This document shows, piece after piece, positions 1 to 6,345 of a stretch of 7,913 nucleotides of DNA (positions are counted from its first letter, which is position 1; every line of letters starts with the position of its first letter). Location of the stretch: positions 1 to 7,913 of the forward strand of contig DATLQD010000066.1 of assembly GCA_035535315.1 (NCBI GenBank). Reading direction: 5' to 3'. This stretch comes from DASQGA01 sp035535315 (GTDB taxonomy: Bacteria > Actinomycetota > Thermoleophilia > Gaiellales > Gaiellaceae). A program made the translations under genes and the position numbers. A model generated the notes under the pieces. The model had not been told where the DNA came from. It did not search any database and saw nothing but the letters and a program-made list of their open reading frames with translations.

Positions 1-740
1 TCCGCAAGGACGCTAACCGCCAGGCGGCCGATGAGGTAAGGAAGTTGCGCAAGCCGACCCTCCCGGCCTGGACGGTCAACCAGCTGGCCCGCCGCGAGAA
101 GATGCGTCTTCGCGGCCTGCTCACCGCCGGAGAGCGCCTACGCAAGGCGCACGAGGAACTGCTCGTGGGCGGATCACCTGAGGCGCTGCAACAAGGGCGA
201 GACGGCGAGCGAAGAGCGATCGCGGAGCTCGTCGGTGCTGCTGAGCTGCTGCTCAAGGAGGCTGGTCATCCAGCGAGCGAGGCGACGCTCGAGCGGGTCC
301 GTGACACGCTCCATGCGGCTGTCGTTGACGAGGGCATCGGGCGACGCGTGCGCGACGGAAGGCTGGAAAAAGAGGAGCAGATGACAGGTTTCGGCTTTGG
401 CAACCTGCCAGCCACCCCGGCGGCGGAGCGTGCAGCAAAGACAAAACCGACGACGAGGGCGACCCGCGGGCAGAAGCGGGAGACGAAAAAGGATGACGCC
501 GCGCGTGAGAAGCAGGCCCAGGCGCGTAAGGCTCGGGAGGTTGAAGCGGCGCAGGATAAGTATCGTGAGGCTGAGAAGAGCCTGCGGGACGTTCGCCGTG
601 CGGTCACGGATGCTGAGCGAGCTGTGAAGAACCACACACGCGAACTGGAGCGCGCTGAACGTGTGCTCAGGAGTAGGCAGGCGGATGTCGCGGACGCAGA
701 GCGCGAAGTCGTCCGGGCCCGCCGATCACTGGGACGTTGA
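1..740 (+). CDS. Uncharacterised charged coiled-coil protein, 5' end cut by the window edge
   Basis: The reading frame is open to the left edge (first whole codon at 3) and ends with TGA at 738-740, giving about 245 visible residues. A TTG at 45 could serve as a start. However, the codons before it read on smoothly (RKDANRQAADEVRK) into the conserved-looking segment LRKPTLPAWTVNQLARR, so I infer the true start lies outside the window. That segment resembles the N-terminal part of a family of actinobacterial hypothetical proteins, recognised from memory. The middle is a helical Ala/Glu/Arg region. A short Gly/Pro-containing linker near nt 385-430 follows. From about nt 480 to 735 there is a long Lys/Arg/Glu/Ala stretch with heptad-like spacing, a probable coiled coil. 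There is no signal peptide or membrane segment in the visible part, so it is probably cytoplasmic. Codons such as CGT, GCT and GTT are commoner here than in the transporter genes. Function unknown. Confidence 0.75.
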   Translation, partial: RKDANRQAADEVRKLRKPTLPAWTVNQLARREKMRLRGLLTAGERLRKAHEELLVGGSPEALQQGRDGERRAIAELVGAAELLLKEAGHPASEATLERVRDTLHAAVVDEGIGRRVRDGRLEKEEQMTGFGFGNLPATPAAERAAKTKPTTRATRGQKRETKKDDAAREKQAQARKAREVEAAQDKYREAEKSLRDVRRAVTDAERAVKNHTRELERAERVLRSRQADVADAEREVVRARRSLGR

Positions 741-747
741 GACGCCG

Positions 748-1098
748 ATGACCCACCTGCAACCCGACGCCCAGGCGGAACAGCGATTCGATCAGCTTGC
801 CGTCCAATTCCTCACCGATCCGACAGTCACTCAGGGGACCGGATTCGGCTCGTCGCCGGGGCTCAGGACCGGCGGGAAGATCTTCGCAATGCTCGTCAAC
901 AGCGAGCTTGTCGTGAAACTCCCGAAGGCTCGCGTCGATCAGCTCGTTGCCTCAGGGACGGGCGGGCAGTTCGATCCGGGACACGGGCGGCTGATGAAGG
1001 AGTGGGCGACCGTCGCTCTCGACGGCACCGAAAGCTGGGAGCGACTCGCCGCCGAAGCACTCCAATTCGTTGGATCGGCTGTCAAGAGCCCCCAGTAG
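748..1098 (+). CDS. Small TfoX N-terminal-like protein (116 aa)
   Basis: This 116-residue cytoplasmic protein starts at ATG 748, 7 bases after the preceding stop. The frame stays open upstream to a GTG at 661, but that start would overlap the upstream gene by 80 bases and add a low-complexity Arg/Ser stretch, so ATG 748 is preferred. The SD is weak, so translation may be coupled to the gene before it. The central part contains GGKIFAMLV, then a short strand and VVKLPKARVDQL, then a Gly-rich turn and LMKEWATV. This order (phenylalanine-rich strand, Lys-Leu strand, helix, terminal Trp-containing strand) resembles the TfoX/Sxy N-terminal domain, which many bacteria carry as a stand-alone protein of unknown role. 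E. coli Sxy itself is a competence regulator, but that function should not be transferred here. An MmcQ/YjbR-like fold is the alternative. The gene is convergent with the gamma-glutamyltransferase. Confidence 0.72.
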   Translation: MTHLQPDAQAEQRFDQLAVQFLTDPTVTQGTGFGSSPGLRTGGKIFAMLVNSELVVKLPKARVDQLVASGTGGQFDPGHGRLMKEWATVALDGTESWERLAAEALQFVGSAVKSPQ

Positions 1099-1130
1099 CC
1101 AAAAGGCTCCTGCGAAAGGGCTAGGTCGCA
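1097..1130. terminator. Possible weak hairpins between convergent genes
   Basis: Only 34 bases separate the convergent stop codons. Two short stems are visible: AGCC (1097-1100) with GGCT (1105-1108) around an AAAA loop, and TGCGA (1111-1115) with TCGCA (1126-1130). Neither is followed by a T-run on either strand, so this is at best a weak or factor-assisted bidirectional terminator. It may be chance. Confidence 0.2.
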
Positions 1131-1132
1131 GA

Positions 1133-2902
1133 CTATGGCGCGGGAACCTCAACCATCGCGCTGCCGCCTCCGCGCCGCACCGGCTCCGCCGCGGCGAGGA
1201 CGCCGCCGCCGGGGAGGAACTCGATCCCGGTCGCGGCGCCGATCTCGCCGCCGTCGACGAAGTGATGTCCGCGTGCCTCGAGCGCCGCACGCTCAGGACT
1301 CGCCAGGAACGCGGGCTCGGCACTGGTGTTGACGCTGTTTCGCTGGCTCGCGCGCGGATCGAGAATCGCCTGCGGCAACGTCATTCCCTGGTCGAGCCGG
1401 TCGACGAGAATCTGAAGGACGGTCGTGATGATCGTCGAGCCTCCCGGCGAGCCGAGCGCAAGGAACGGCGTGCCGTGGTCGAGGACGATCGTCGGCGACA
1501 TCGAGCTGCGGGGACGCTTGCCGCCCTCGACACGGTTCGGGTGCGTCGTCGAGTCAAAGTTGAAGTCGGTTAGCTCGTTGTTGAGGAGGAACCCGAAGCC
1601 GGGCACGACGAGGCCTGAGCCGCCTGTCGACTCGATCGTGAACGTGTAGGACACGACGTTGCCCCACTTGTCCGACGTCGTCAGGTGGGTCGTCGTCTCG
1701 GATTGCAACGCGGTCGCCGCCGCTACGCCCATGTTGAAGGGGTATGGGTTCCCGGGCGGAACGGCTCCGGGGGCCGCGGTCGTGGTGATCAGCGCACGGC
1801 GCGTATCCGCGTAGTCCTCCGACAGCAGCCCGGTCAACGGCACGTCGAAGTAGGCGGGATCGGCAAGGTAGGCGTTACGGTCGGCGAACGAATACCGCGA
1901 CGCCTCGAGGTAGTAGTGCAGTGCATCGACTCGCGGCATCGACGAGAGCTGATAGCCCTCGAGGATGTTCAGCGCCTCGCCGACCGTCGAGCCGCCGCTC
2001 GACGGCGGACCCATCGAGTACACGTCGAGGCCGCGATAGTTGACGTGCGTCGGCGCGCGCTTCGGCGCGACGTACGCCTGCAGGTCTCGCATCTCCATCA
2101 CGCCGGGCCGCCACGTGTGGTTCGCGGTGGACGAGATGACCGGATCCTGAACGGTGTCGACGATCGCGTCCGCCACCGCCCCACGGTAGAAGCCTTTCGG
2201 CCCGAGGTGCGCAATCCGTTGATACGTCGCCGCGAGCTCCGCGTTGGTGAAAACGCTGCCGACGTCGCGCGGGGTGCCGTCAGAATCGAGGAACAGCGCC
2301 GTGGTCGCCGGAATGTCGTTGAAGTAGTCGACGTTCTGCTGCGTCTGGTCGAAGAAGGTCTGATCGACGACGAAGCCGTGGCTGGCGACGTGGACGCCCG
2401 GTTGCAGTACCCGCGCAAGCGTCATCGTCCCGTACCTCTTGAGCGCTTCCGCCCATGTGGCGACGGTGCCAGGGACGCCAACTGAGAGACCGCTGAAGCG
2501 CGCATCGTTGAATGGCAGCGGTGCGAGCGGGTTTCCTGCCCAGAACGAGGTCGGCGTCATCGCCCTCGGTGCGGTCTCGCGGCCGTCGATCGTGGTCACA
2601 AGACCCCCGGCGGTGCGGACGACCATGAAGCCACCGCCACCCACGCCGCACGAGAACGGCTCGGTCACGCCGAGGACGCCAGCCGCGGCGACCGCCGCAT
2701 CCACGGCGTTGCCGCCGTCCTTCAGCGTGTCGATCGCGGCCTGTGTGGCGATCGCCTCGACGCTCGCGGCCGCGCCGCCGGTCCCGATCGAGGTGGGCGG
2801 GCCCGAACCCGATCCGACGTCCGCAGACGCACTCGCGACGAGCAGAAAGGCCGCCGCGATCGTCAGGAAGACGACCGTCCAACGCAGCCGTTTCCGGCGC
2901 AT
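1133..2902 (-). CDS. ggt: Secreted gamma-glutamyltransferase (GGT), Ntn hydrolase
   Basis: GGTs hydrolyse or transfer the gamma-glutamyl group of glutathione and other gamma-glutamyl amides, outside the cytoplasm. The 589-aa protein starts at ATG 2902, preceded by GGGGAG two bases upstream (CTCCCC, 2905-2910 on the plus strand). An ATG at 2968 in the same frame would place 22 polar residues before the signal peptide and is less likely. Residues 1-27 are a Sec signal peptide (basic MRRKRLR, hydrophobic core, probable cleavage after ASA). The substrate-carboxylate arginine is in GRETAP (R108). The autocleavage site and nucleophile are in the ETTTH segment, with Thr404 as the expected nucleophile (codon 1691-1693). 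This gives a large subunit of about 375 residues and a small one of about 186. SSM (S466/S467) and the oxyanion GSPGGS (G487/G488) match E. coli S462/S463 and G483/G484. E443 and D446 in LLNNELTDF match Q430/D433. E424 stands where E. coli has N411. The segment between TDF and RPRSSM is about nine residues shorter than in E. coli, suggesting a reduced lid loop. A cephalosporin-acylase-like activity is the main alternative. Confidence 0.95.
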   Translation of the reverse strand: MRRKRLRWTVVFLTIAAAFLLVASASADVGSGSGPPTSIGTGGAAASVEAIATQAAIDTLKDGGNAVDAAVAAAGVLGVTEPFSCGVGGGGFMVVRTAGGLVTTIDGRETAPRAMTPTSFWAGNPLAPLPFNDARFSGLSVGVPGTVATWAEALKRYGTMTLARVLQPGVHVASHGFVVDQTFFDQTQQNVDYFNDIPATTALFLDSDGTPRDVGSVFTNAELAATYQRIAHLGPKGFYRGAVADAIVDTVQDPVISSTANHTWRPGVMEMRDLQAYVAPKRAPTHVNYRGLDVYSMGPPSSGGSTVGEALNILEGYQLSSMPRVDALHYYLEASRYSFADRNAYLADPAYFDVPLTGLLSEDYADTRRALITTTAAPGAVPPGNPYPFNMGVAAATALQSETTTHLTTSDKWGNVVSYTFTIESTGGSGLVVPGFGFLLNNELTDFNFDSTTHPNRVEGGKRPRSSMSPTIVLDHGTPFLALGSPGGSTIITTVLQILVDRLDQGMTLPQAILDPRASQRNSVNTSAEPAFLASPERAALEARGHHFVDGGEIGAATGIEFLPGGGVLAAAEPVRRGGGSAMVEVPAP

Positions 2903-2936
2903 AACTCCCCAGCTTCGGTTGGCTTCGCCCGTAGCA

Positions 2937-2964
2937 ACCCTATGCCCGTGCAGCCGGAACACAA
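2937..2964 (-). promoter_or_regulatory. Candidate promoter for the gamma-glutamyltransferase gene
   Basis: On the minus strand TTGTGT (plus-strand ACACAA, 2959-2964) lies 16 bases before TAGGGT (plus-strand ACCCTA, 2937-2942). These resemble -35 and -10 boxes of a housekeeping sigma-factor promoter. The position would put the transcript start near 2930, leaving a leader of about 28 bases before ATG 2902. The match is partial, so this is only a candidate. Confidence 0.3.
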
Positions 2965-3020
2965 ACACTCACAGGCCCGACGAGCTACTACGCGTGGGCG
3001 TCGCCACGTTCTAAGACGCG

Positions 3021-3052
3021 CGGGAAGTTCGCTGACATGGTGTTTTTTCCCG
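3021..3052. repeat. Inverted repeat CGGGAA / TTCCCG with internal T-run
   Basis: CGGGAA (3021-3026) is the reverse complement of TTCCCG (3047-3052), with 20 bases between. The right arm overlaps a run of six T (3043-3048), which stands out in this GC-rich sequence. The T-run lies inside the repeat rather than after it, so this does not look like a standard intrinsic terminator. It could be an operator, part of a promoter spacer, or chance. Confidence 0.3.
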
Positions 3053-3082
3053 GATCACGGTCGGCGTTCGCCCGGCCAAGCC

Positions 3083-3145
3083 TGCTACCAGGCGTTCGTC
3101 CCTACGGGTAGCACCTCACGCCGTGGGTGCTGAGCGGCACGTGAG
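3083..3145 (+). promoter_or_regulatory. Three overlapping, mutually exclusive inverted repeats in the transporter leader
   Basis: Three stems can be read directly. Stem 1 is TGCTACC (3083-3089) with GGTAGCA (3107-3113), 7 bp and a 17-base loop. Stem 2 is AGCACC plus CAC (3110-3119, T3116 bulged) with GTG plus GGTGCT (3123-3131), 9 bp and a GCC loop. Stem 3 is CTCACG (3115-3120) with CGTGAG (3140-3145), 6 bp and a 19-base loop. Stems 1 and 2 share bases 3110-3113, and stems 2 and 3 share 3115-3119, so neighbouring stems cannot form together. Such a chain is typical of switching leaders, but I do not recognise a known riboswitch class. DNA operator sites are the alternative reading. Confidence 0.35.
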
Positions 3146-3152
3146 ATACTGC

Positions 3153-3189
3153 CCCTCCCGGCGTCACTCCCCGATTCAGGTAAGGAGGG
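3153..3189 (+). promoter_or_regulatory. SD of the transporter operon and a possible anti-SD pairing
   Basis: AAGGAGGG (3182-3189) is a near-perfect SD, 9 bases before ATG 3199, and fixes that start. CCCTCC at 3153-3158 is the exact reverse complement of GGAGGG at 3184-3189, with a 25-base loop. A second tract, CTCC at 3167-3170, can pair with GGAG at 3184-3187. If formed in RNA, either pairing would hide the ribosome binding site. The SD is certain. The sequestering role is inference, because C-rich tracts are common in GC-rich leaders. Confidence 0.5.
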
Positions 3190-3198
3190 CACAAGCTG

Positions 3199-4491
3199 AT
3201 GCGGCATCCAAAAGAGCGGTCAGGCGGACTCAGCCGACGCGACTTTCTCGCCCGTGCTGCGGGAACCGGCCTCGCGATGTCCGGTGCAGGCGGCCTTCTC
3301 GCAGCCTGCTCGAGCTCGACCGAGGTCGCCGCGCCGACCGGCACGACCGGCGAGCCGCTTGGCCCAGGCGGGCTGCCGCTCGCACGGCCTGACAAGCGGG
3401 TCACGCTCCCGCTCTGGGAGGATCCGATCGCCTCCGGCCTCGAGCCAGAGACCGGCGGGACTTTCACTGTCTTCAACTACCCGGACTACCTCTACAAGAA
3501 GCTGCTCAACGACTTCGGCAAGAAGTATGGCGTCAAGGTCCAGTACACGGCCTTCGACAACATCAATTCGGGTGTACGGCGCCTTGCCTCCGGGGGCGTC
3601 GAAGTGGATGTCACGAACATGACGCCGGACCTGCTCGACCTCGTGGTGGCCGGAAAGCTGATCAAGCCGCTCAACCTCGACTACATCCCCAACCTGCAGA
3701 AGAACGTCTGGCCGGAGCTCGTGAGCCCGTTCTACGACGTCGACTCACACTACACCGTGCCCTACACGACCTATGCGACCGGGATCGCATGGCGGAACGA
3801 CAAGGTCACGGAAGACATCGCCTCGATGTCGCAGCCGTGGGACATCTTCTGGCAGGCGGAGGCCTACAAGGGCAAGGTCGCGCTCCTCTCAGAGAATCGC
3901 GAGACGATCGGCAGCGCGCTCCTCCGCAAGGGGCACACCGACATCAACACCGAAGACCCGAAGCTCGTCAACCAGGCGGTGGCCGACCTGAAGGAGCTCT
4001 ACAGCATCTGCAACATCAAGGTCGGTGACGTCCAGTACCAGGCCGTCCCGGAAGGCTCGAGCTGGCTCAACCAGGCCTGGTCGGGCGACATGATCGCCGG
4101 CTACATCTACTACCTGCCCAAAGGGACGCCCGGCTCCGTGCTCTCGTACTGGAAGGCCGAGAAGGGAAAGGTGCCCATACAGAACGACTGCTTCTGCGTC
4201 GCCGCGACGACGAAGAAGCCGGTGCTTTCGCACCTCTTCCTCAACTACCTGCTCGACAACGGCGTCGCCTACTCGAACTTCGTCGACTTCAACGGCTACC
4301 AGGCGCCCTTGAACGAGATCGAGCCGGAGTCGCTCGTGAAGGACGGCGTCGTGCCCGAGAACCTGGCCAACAGCGTTCTGACGAATGACGACTTCGGGCC
4401 CGACTCGCTCCAGTACATGACGCTCACCGCCAAGGGCCAGCAGCTCTGGGAGGACGGCTACTCGGACTTCCTGGCCGGAGGCAGCAGCTAA
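3199..4491 (+). CDS. potD: PotD/PotF-like substrate-binding lipoprotein of a polyamine-class ABC importer
   Basis: This is a 430-aa solute-binding protein that captures a ligand outside the membrane and delivers it to the permease pair encoded just downstream. The N-terminus carries a twin-arginine motif (LSRRDFLA, R13-R14), a mild hydrophobic stretch and the lipobox LAAC with Cys37. It is therefore probably a Tat-exported, lipid-anchored protein. A Ser/Gly/Pro-rich linker (38-85) precedes the binding domain (about 88-425), which begins TFTVFNYPDYLYKKLL, the place of FYNWTEYV in E. coli PotD. Y94 and Y97 fall on PotD W34 and Y37, E235 on E171, D330 (IQND) on D257, and Y367 (GYQAP) on Y293. 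The tryptophans W229 and W255 have no obvious counterpart. Cysteines at 271, 331 and 333 are unusual for this family. ATG 3199 is set by the strong SD. The gene stops 9 bases before the first permease. The family is secure, but the substrate could be a polyamine, an opine-like compound or another amine. Confidence 0.92.
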   Translation: MRHPKERSGGLSRRDFLARAAGTGLAMSGAGGLLAACSSSTEVAAPTGTTGEPLGPGGLPLARPDKRVTLPLWEDPIASGLEPETGGTFTVFNYPDYLYKKLLNDFGKKYGVKVQYTAFDNINSGVRRLASGGVEVDVTNMTPDLLDLVVAGKLIKPLNLDYIPNLQKNVWPELVSPFYDVDSHYTVPYTTYATGIAWRNDKVTEDIASMSQPWDIFWQAEAYKGKVALLSENRETIGSALLRKGHTDINTEDPKLVNQAVADLKELYSICNIKVGDVQYQAVPEGSSWLNQAWSGDMIAGYIYYLPKGTPGSVLSYWKAEKGKVPIQNDCFCVAATTKKPVLSHLFLNYLLDNGVAYSNFVDFNGYQAPLNEIEPESLVKDGVVPENLANSVLTNDDFGPDSLQYMTLTAKGQQLWEDGYSDFLAGGSS

Positions 4492-4500
4492 ACAGAAGCC

Positions 4501-5403
4501 GTGTATCGCCGCTGGCTCTGGCCCAGCTTTTCGTTTCCGGGCGTCCTGTGGCTGATCGTCCTCTTCGTCGTGCCGTTCTACGCGGTGCTCGGCGTCGCAC
4601 TCGGGACGGTCGACCCGATCCTCTTCCAGCCGGTTCCGGTCTGGAACCCGCTCGAATGGAACGTCGGCTGGATCCAGGAGGTGCTGAACCGTCTCGCGCC
4701 CGGAGGCATCTGGTTCGACGTCGGGATCCGGACGATCGTCTACGTCACGGTCTCGCTGGCCCTCTGCCTCCTGATCGGCTATCCCGTCGCCTACTACACG
4801 GCCCGCCACGCCGGCCGCTGGAAGGGCGTCATCCTCATCCTGATCATCCTGCCGCTCTGGATCAGCTACATGATGCGGATGCTCGCCTGGGTGAACCTGC
4901 TCCAGGCGGACGGATACGTGAACCGCTTTCTCATGTTCACGCACGTCCTCAGCCAGCCCCGCGACTGGCTCGGTGGGAATTCCTCCACGGTCATCCTCGC
5001 CCTCGTCTACGGGTACATCCCGTATCTGATCCTGCCGCTCTTCGCCTCCCTCGACCGCATCGACCGTAGCCACCTCGAAGCCGCCCGCGACCTGGGCGCG
5101 AGCCCGTTCAGCGCCTTCCGCAACGTCACCCTGCCGCTCTCGAAGACCGGGATTCTCGGTGGCGCCGTCCTCATCACGCTGCCGATGTTCGGCGACTACT
5201 ACACCCCGAACATCGTCTCGACCTCCCCCACGACGTCGATGGTCGGGAACCAGATCGACCTCTACTTCCACGGCGGCCCGCAGCCGACGATCGGCGCGGC
5301 ACTCACGATCGTGCTCGCCGCCTTTCTGACCCTGCTCATGGCCTACTACATGTGGAGCATCCACCGCGCGCAGCGCGATGTGGGAGCGGTAGGGGCGCTG
5401 TGA
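4501..5403 (+). CDS. potB: ABC transporter permease, PotB-like
   Basis: This is a 300-aa inner-membrane permease, one half of the translocation channel. GTG 4501 is the only sensible start, because the in-frame TAA of the upstream gene (4489-4491) lies just before it. The SD is poor (AGAAG, 4494-4498), so translation is probably coupled to the upstream gene. Hydrophobic segments near residues 13-34, 79-99, 108-131, 161-183, 217-237 and 265-285 give six predicted membrane helices. The loop that docks on the ATPase contains the EAA motif HLEAARDLGASPFSAFRNVTLP (E193, G199, P212), which is diagnostic of BPD-type permeases. The N-terminal pattern (GVLWLIVLFVVPF) and the gene order match PotB/PotH proteins. 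The 3' end overlaps the next permease by 4 bases (GTGA). The length of 300 aa is normal for the family, with no sign of damage. Confidence 0.93.
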   Translation: MYRRWLWPSFSFPGVLWLIVLFVVPFYAVLGVALGTVDPILFQPVPVWNPLEWNVGWIQEVLNRLAPGGIWFDVGIRTIVYVTVSLALCLLIGYPVAYYTARHAGRWKGVILILIILPLWISYMMRMLAWVNLLQADGYVNRFLMFTHVLSQPRDWLGGNSSTVILALVYGYIPYLILPLFASLDRIDRSHLEAARDLGASPFSAFRNVTLPLSKTGILGGAVLITLPMFGDYYTPNIVSTSPTTSMVGNQIDLYFHGGPQPTIGAALTIVLAAFLTLLMAYYMWSIHRAQRDVGAVGAL

Positions 5404-6332
5404 CGACCGTCGCGGAGCGGCAACCGGGCACGCGCTTCTCCGCGGCGGCCCGCGTCCGTGGCTGGCTTCGCAACACGTGGGGCAAGCCGCGCTTTCTGGT
5501 CCTCATCACGTGGGCCTACATCCTGTGGTCGATCGTCCCCGTCCTCATCGCGGTGCAGTTCTCGTTCAACGCAACCCGCTCGCGGACGGTCTGGGACAGC
5601 TTCTCGACGCGCTGGTACTGGGGAGACTCGGTCGACTCGGTCTGGCACGATCCCACCCTCCGGCACGCTCTCGTCCAGACCTTCAAGCTGGCTGGCGCGG
5701 ACGTCCTCATCGCGGTGCCCATCGGCGTCATGCTCGCGCTCGGCCTCGCCCGCTGGCGCGGCCGGGGCTCCGGCGCGTCGAATTTCATCATGCTCTTCCC
5801 GCTCGTCACGCCCGAGATCGTCATGGGTGTTTCGCTCCTCCTCGTCTTCACGGAGCTCTTCACTTTCATCCACACGGGCACGACCGCCCAGATCCTCGGC
5901 CACGTGACGTTCTCGATCTCTTTCGTGGTCGTCATCGTCCGCGGGCGGCTCTTCTCGATCGGGAGGCAGTACGAGGAGGCGGCGGCGGATCTCGGCGCCT
6001 CGCCGTTCGTGGCGTTGACGCGGGTCCTCCTGCCGCTCCTGACCCCGGCGATCGTCGCGTCGGCGGCGGTCGTCTTCGCCATCTCGGCGGACGACTTCGT
6101 CATCAGCCAGTGGCTCTCGAAGGGAGGCGAGACCGATACCGTCCCGATCAGGATCTACAGCGCGACGAGGGCCGCACCGCTTCCTTCCGTGAATGCGATC
6201 GCGACGATCATGTTGGTCTCCACGCTCCTCATCGTCAGCGCCGGCTTCCTCGCCTGGCGCATGTTGACCAGCGGCGAGCGTCGGACGGGAAGGTCGGCCG
6301 AGGACTTCGGCAGCGCGTTCAACCTGAGCTAG
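5400..6332 (+). CDS. potC: ABC transporter permease, PotC-like
   Basis: This is a 310-aa second permease subunit. The chosen start is GTG 5400, which overlaps the previous stop in a GTGA and has AGGGG at 5391-5395 as SD. The frame remains open upstream to an ATG at 5352, but that would need a 52-base overlap and add an Arg-rich segment unlike the family. Residues 1-30 are cytoplasmic and basic. Predicted helices lie near 31-55, 93-116, 127-150, 163-181, 214-233 and 265-287. The EAA loop reads YEEAAADLGASPFVALTRVLLP (E193, G199). It is followed by FAISADDFVIS (D231-D232), close to the SFDDFVIT segment typical of PotC/PotI, which separates this subunit from its PotB-like partner. It should pair with the PotB-like permease and bind a PotA-like ATPase dimer. 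The gene ends 13 bases before the ATPase gene. Confidence 0.93.
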   Translation: MTTVAERQPGTRFSAAARVRGWLRNTWGKPRFLVLITWAYILWSIVPVLIAVQFSFNATRSRTVWDSFSTRWYWGDSVDSVWHDPTLRHALVQTFKLAGADVLIAVPIGVMLALGLARWRGRGSGASNFIMLFPLVTPEIVMGVSLLLVFTELFTFIHTGTTAQILGHVTFSISFVVVIVRGRLFSIGRQYEEAAADLGASPFVALTRVLLPLLTPAIVASAAVVFAISADDFVISQWLSKGGETDTVPIRIYSATRAAPLPSVNAIATIMLVSTLLIVSAGFLAWRMLTSGERRTGRSAEDFGSAFNLS

Positions 6333-6345
6333 GACGGGGAGGCCA

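Larger units (their letters stand above)
2903..3198. other. Divergent intergenic region, 296 bases
   Basis: This stretch separates the minus-strand gamma-glutamyltransferase from the plus-strand transporter operon and must hold the control signals of both. I see no convincing gene in it. Its contents are a possible minus-strand promoter (2937-2964), an inverted repeat ending in a T-run (3021-3052), a chain of overlapping inverted repeats (3083-3145) and the transporter SD (3182-3189). For the plus-strand promoter the best -35-like box is CTGACA at 3032-3037, but no good -10 box follows at 16-18 bases. GATACT at 3145-3150 resembles a -10 box but lacks a -35. Two short palindromes, CACGCCGTG (3117-3125) and CACGTG (3138-3143), could instead be operator half-sites for an unseen regulator. 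Confidence 0.6.

Noticed and set aside
661..747. Upstream extension of the TfoX-like gene to GTG 661
   Set aside because: It would overlap the preceding gene by 80 bases and add a segment unlike a folded domain. ATG 748 fits the spacing better.
1685..2485. Plus-strand reading frame (266 codons) opposite ggt
   Set aside because: Arg/Val-rich shadow translation. The minus strand carries complete GGT catalytic motifs.
2439..3014. Plus-strand reading frame running from ggt into the intergenic region
   Set aside because: Ala/Pro/Thr-rich translation mostly antisense to the GGT signal peptide and N-terminal domain, with no SD or conserved motif.
3104..3107. ACGG in the leader as part of a guanidine-II (mini-ykkC) hairpin
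   Set aside because: This class needs two tandem short hairpins with ACGR loops. Here ACGG is not closed by a proper stem and there is no second copy.
3889..5364. Long minus-strand reading frame (491 codons) opposite potD and potB
   Set aside because: It translates to an Asp/Glu/Arg/His-rich string without domains, typical of the antisense of GC-rich coding DNA. The plus strand carries clear transporter proteins.
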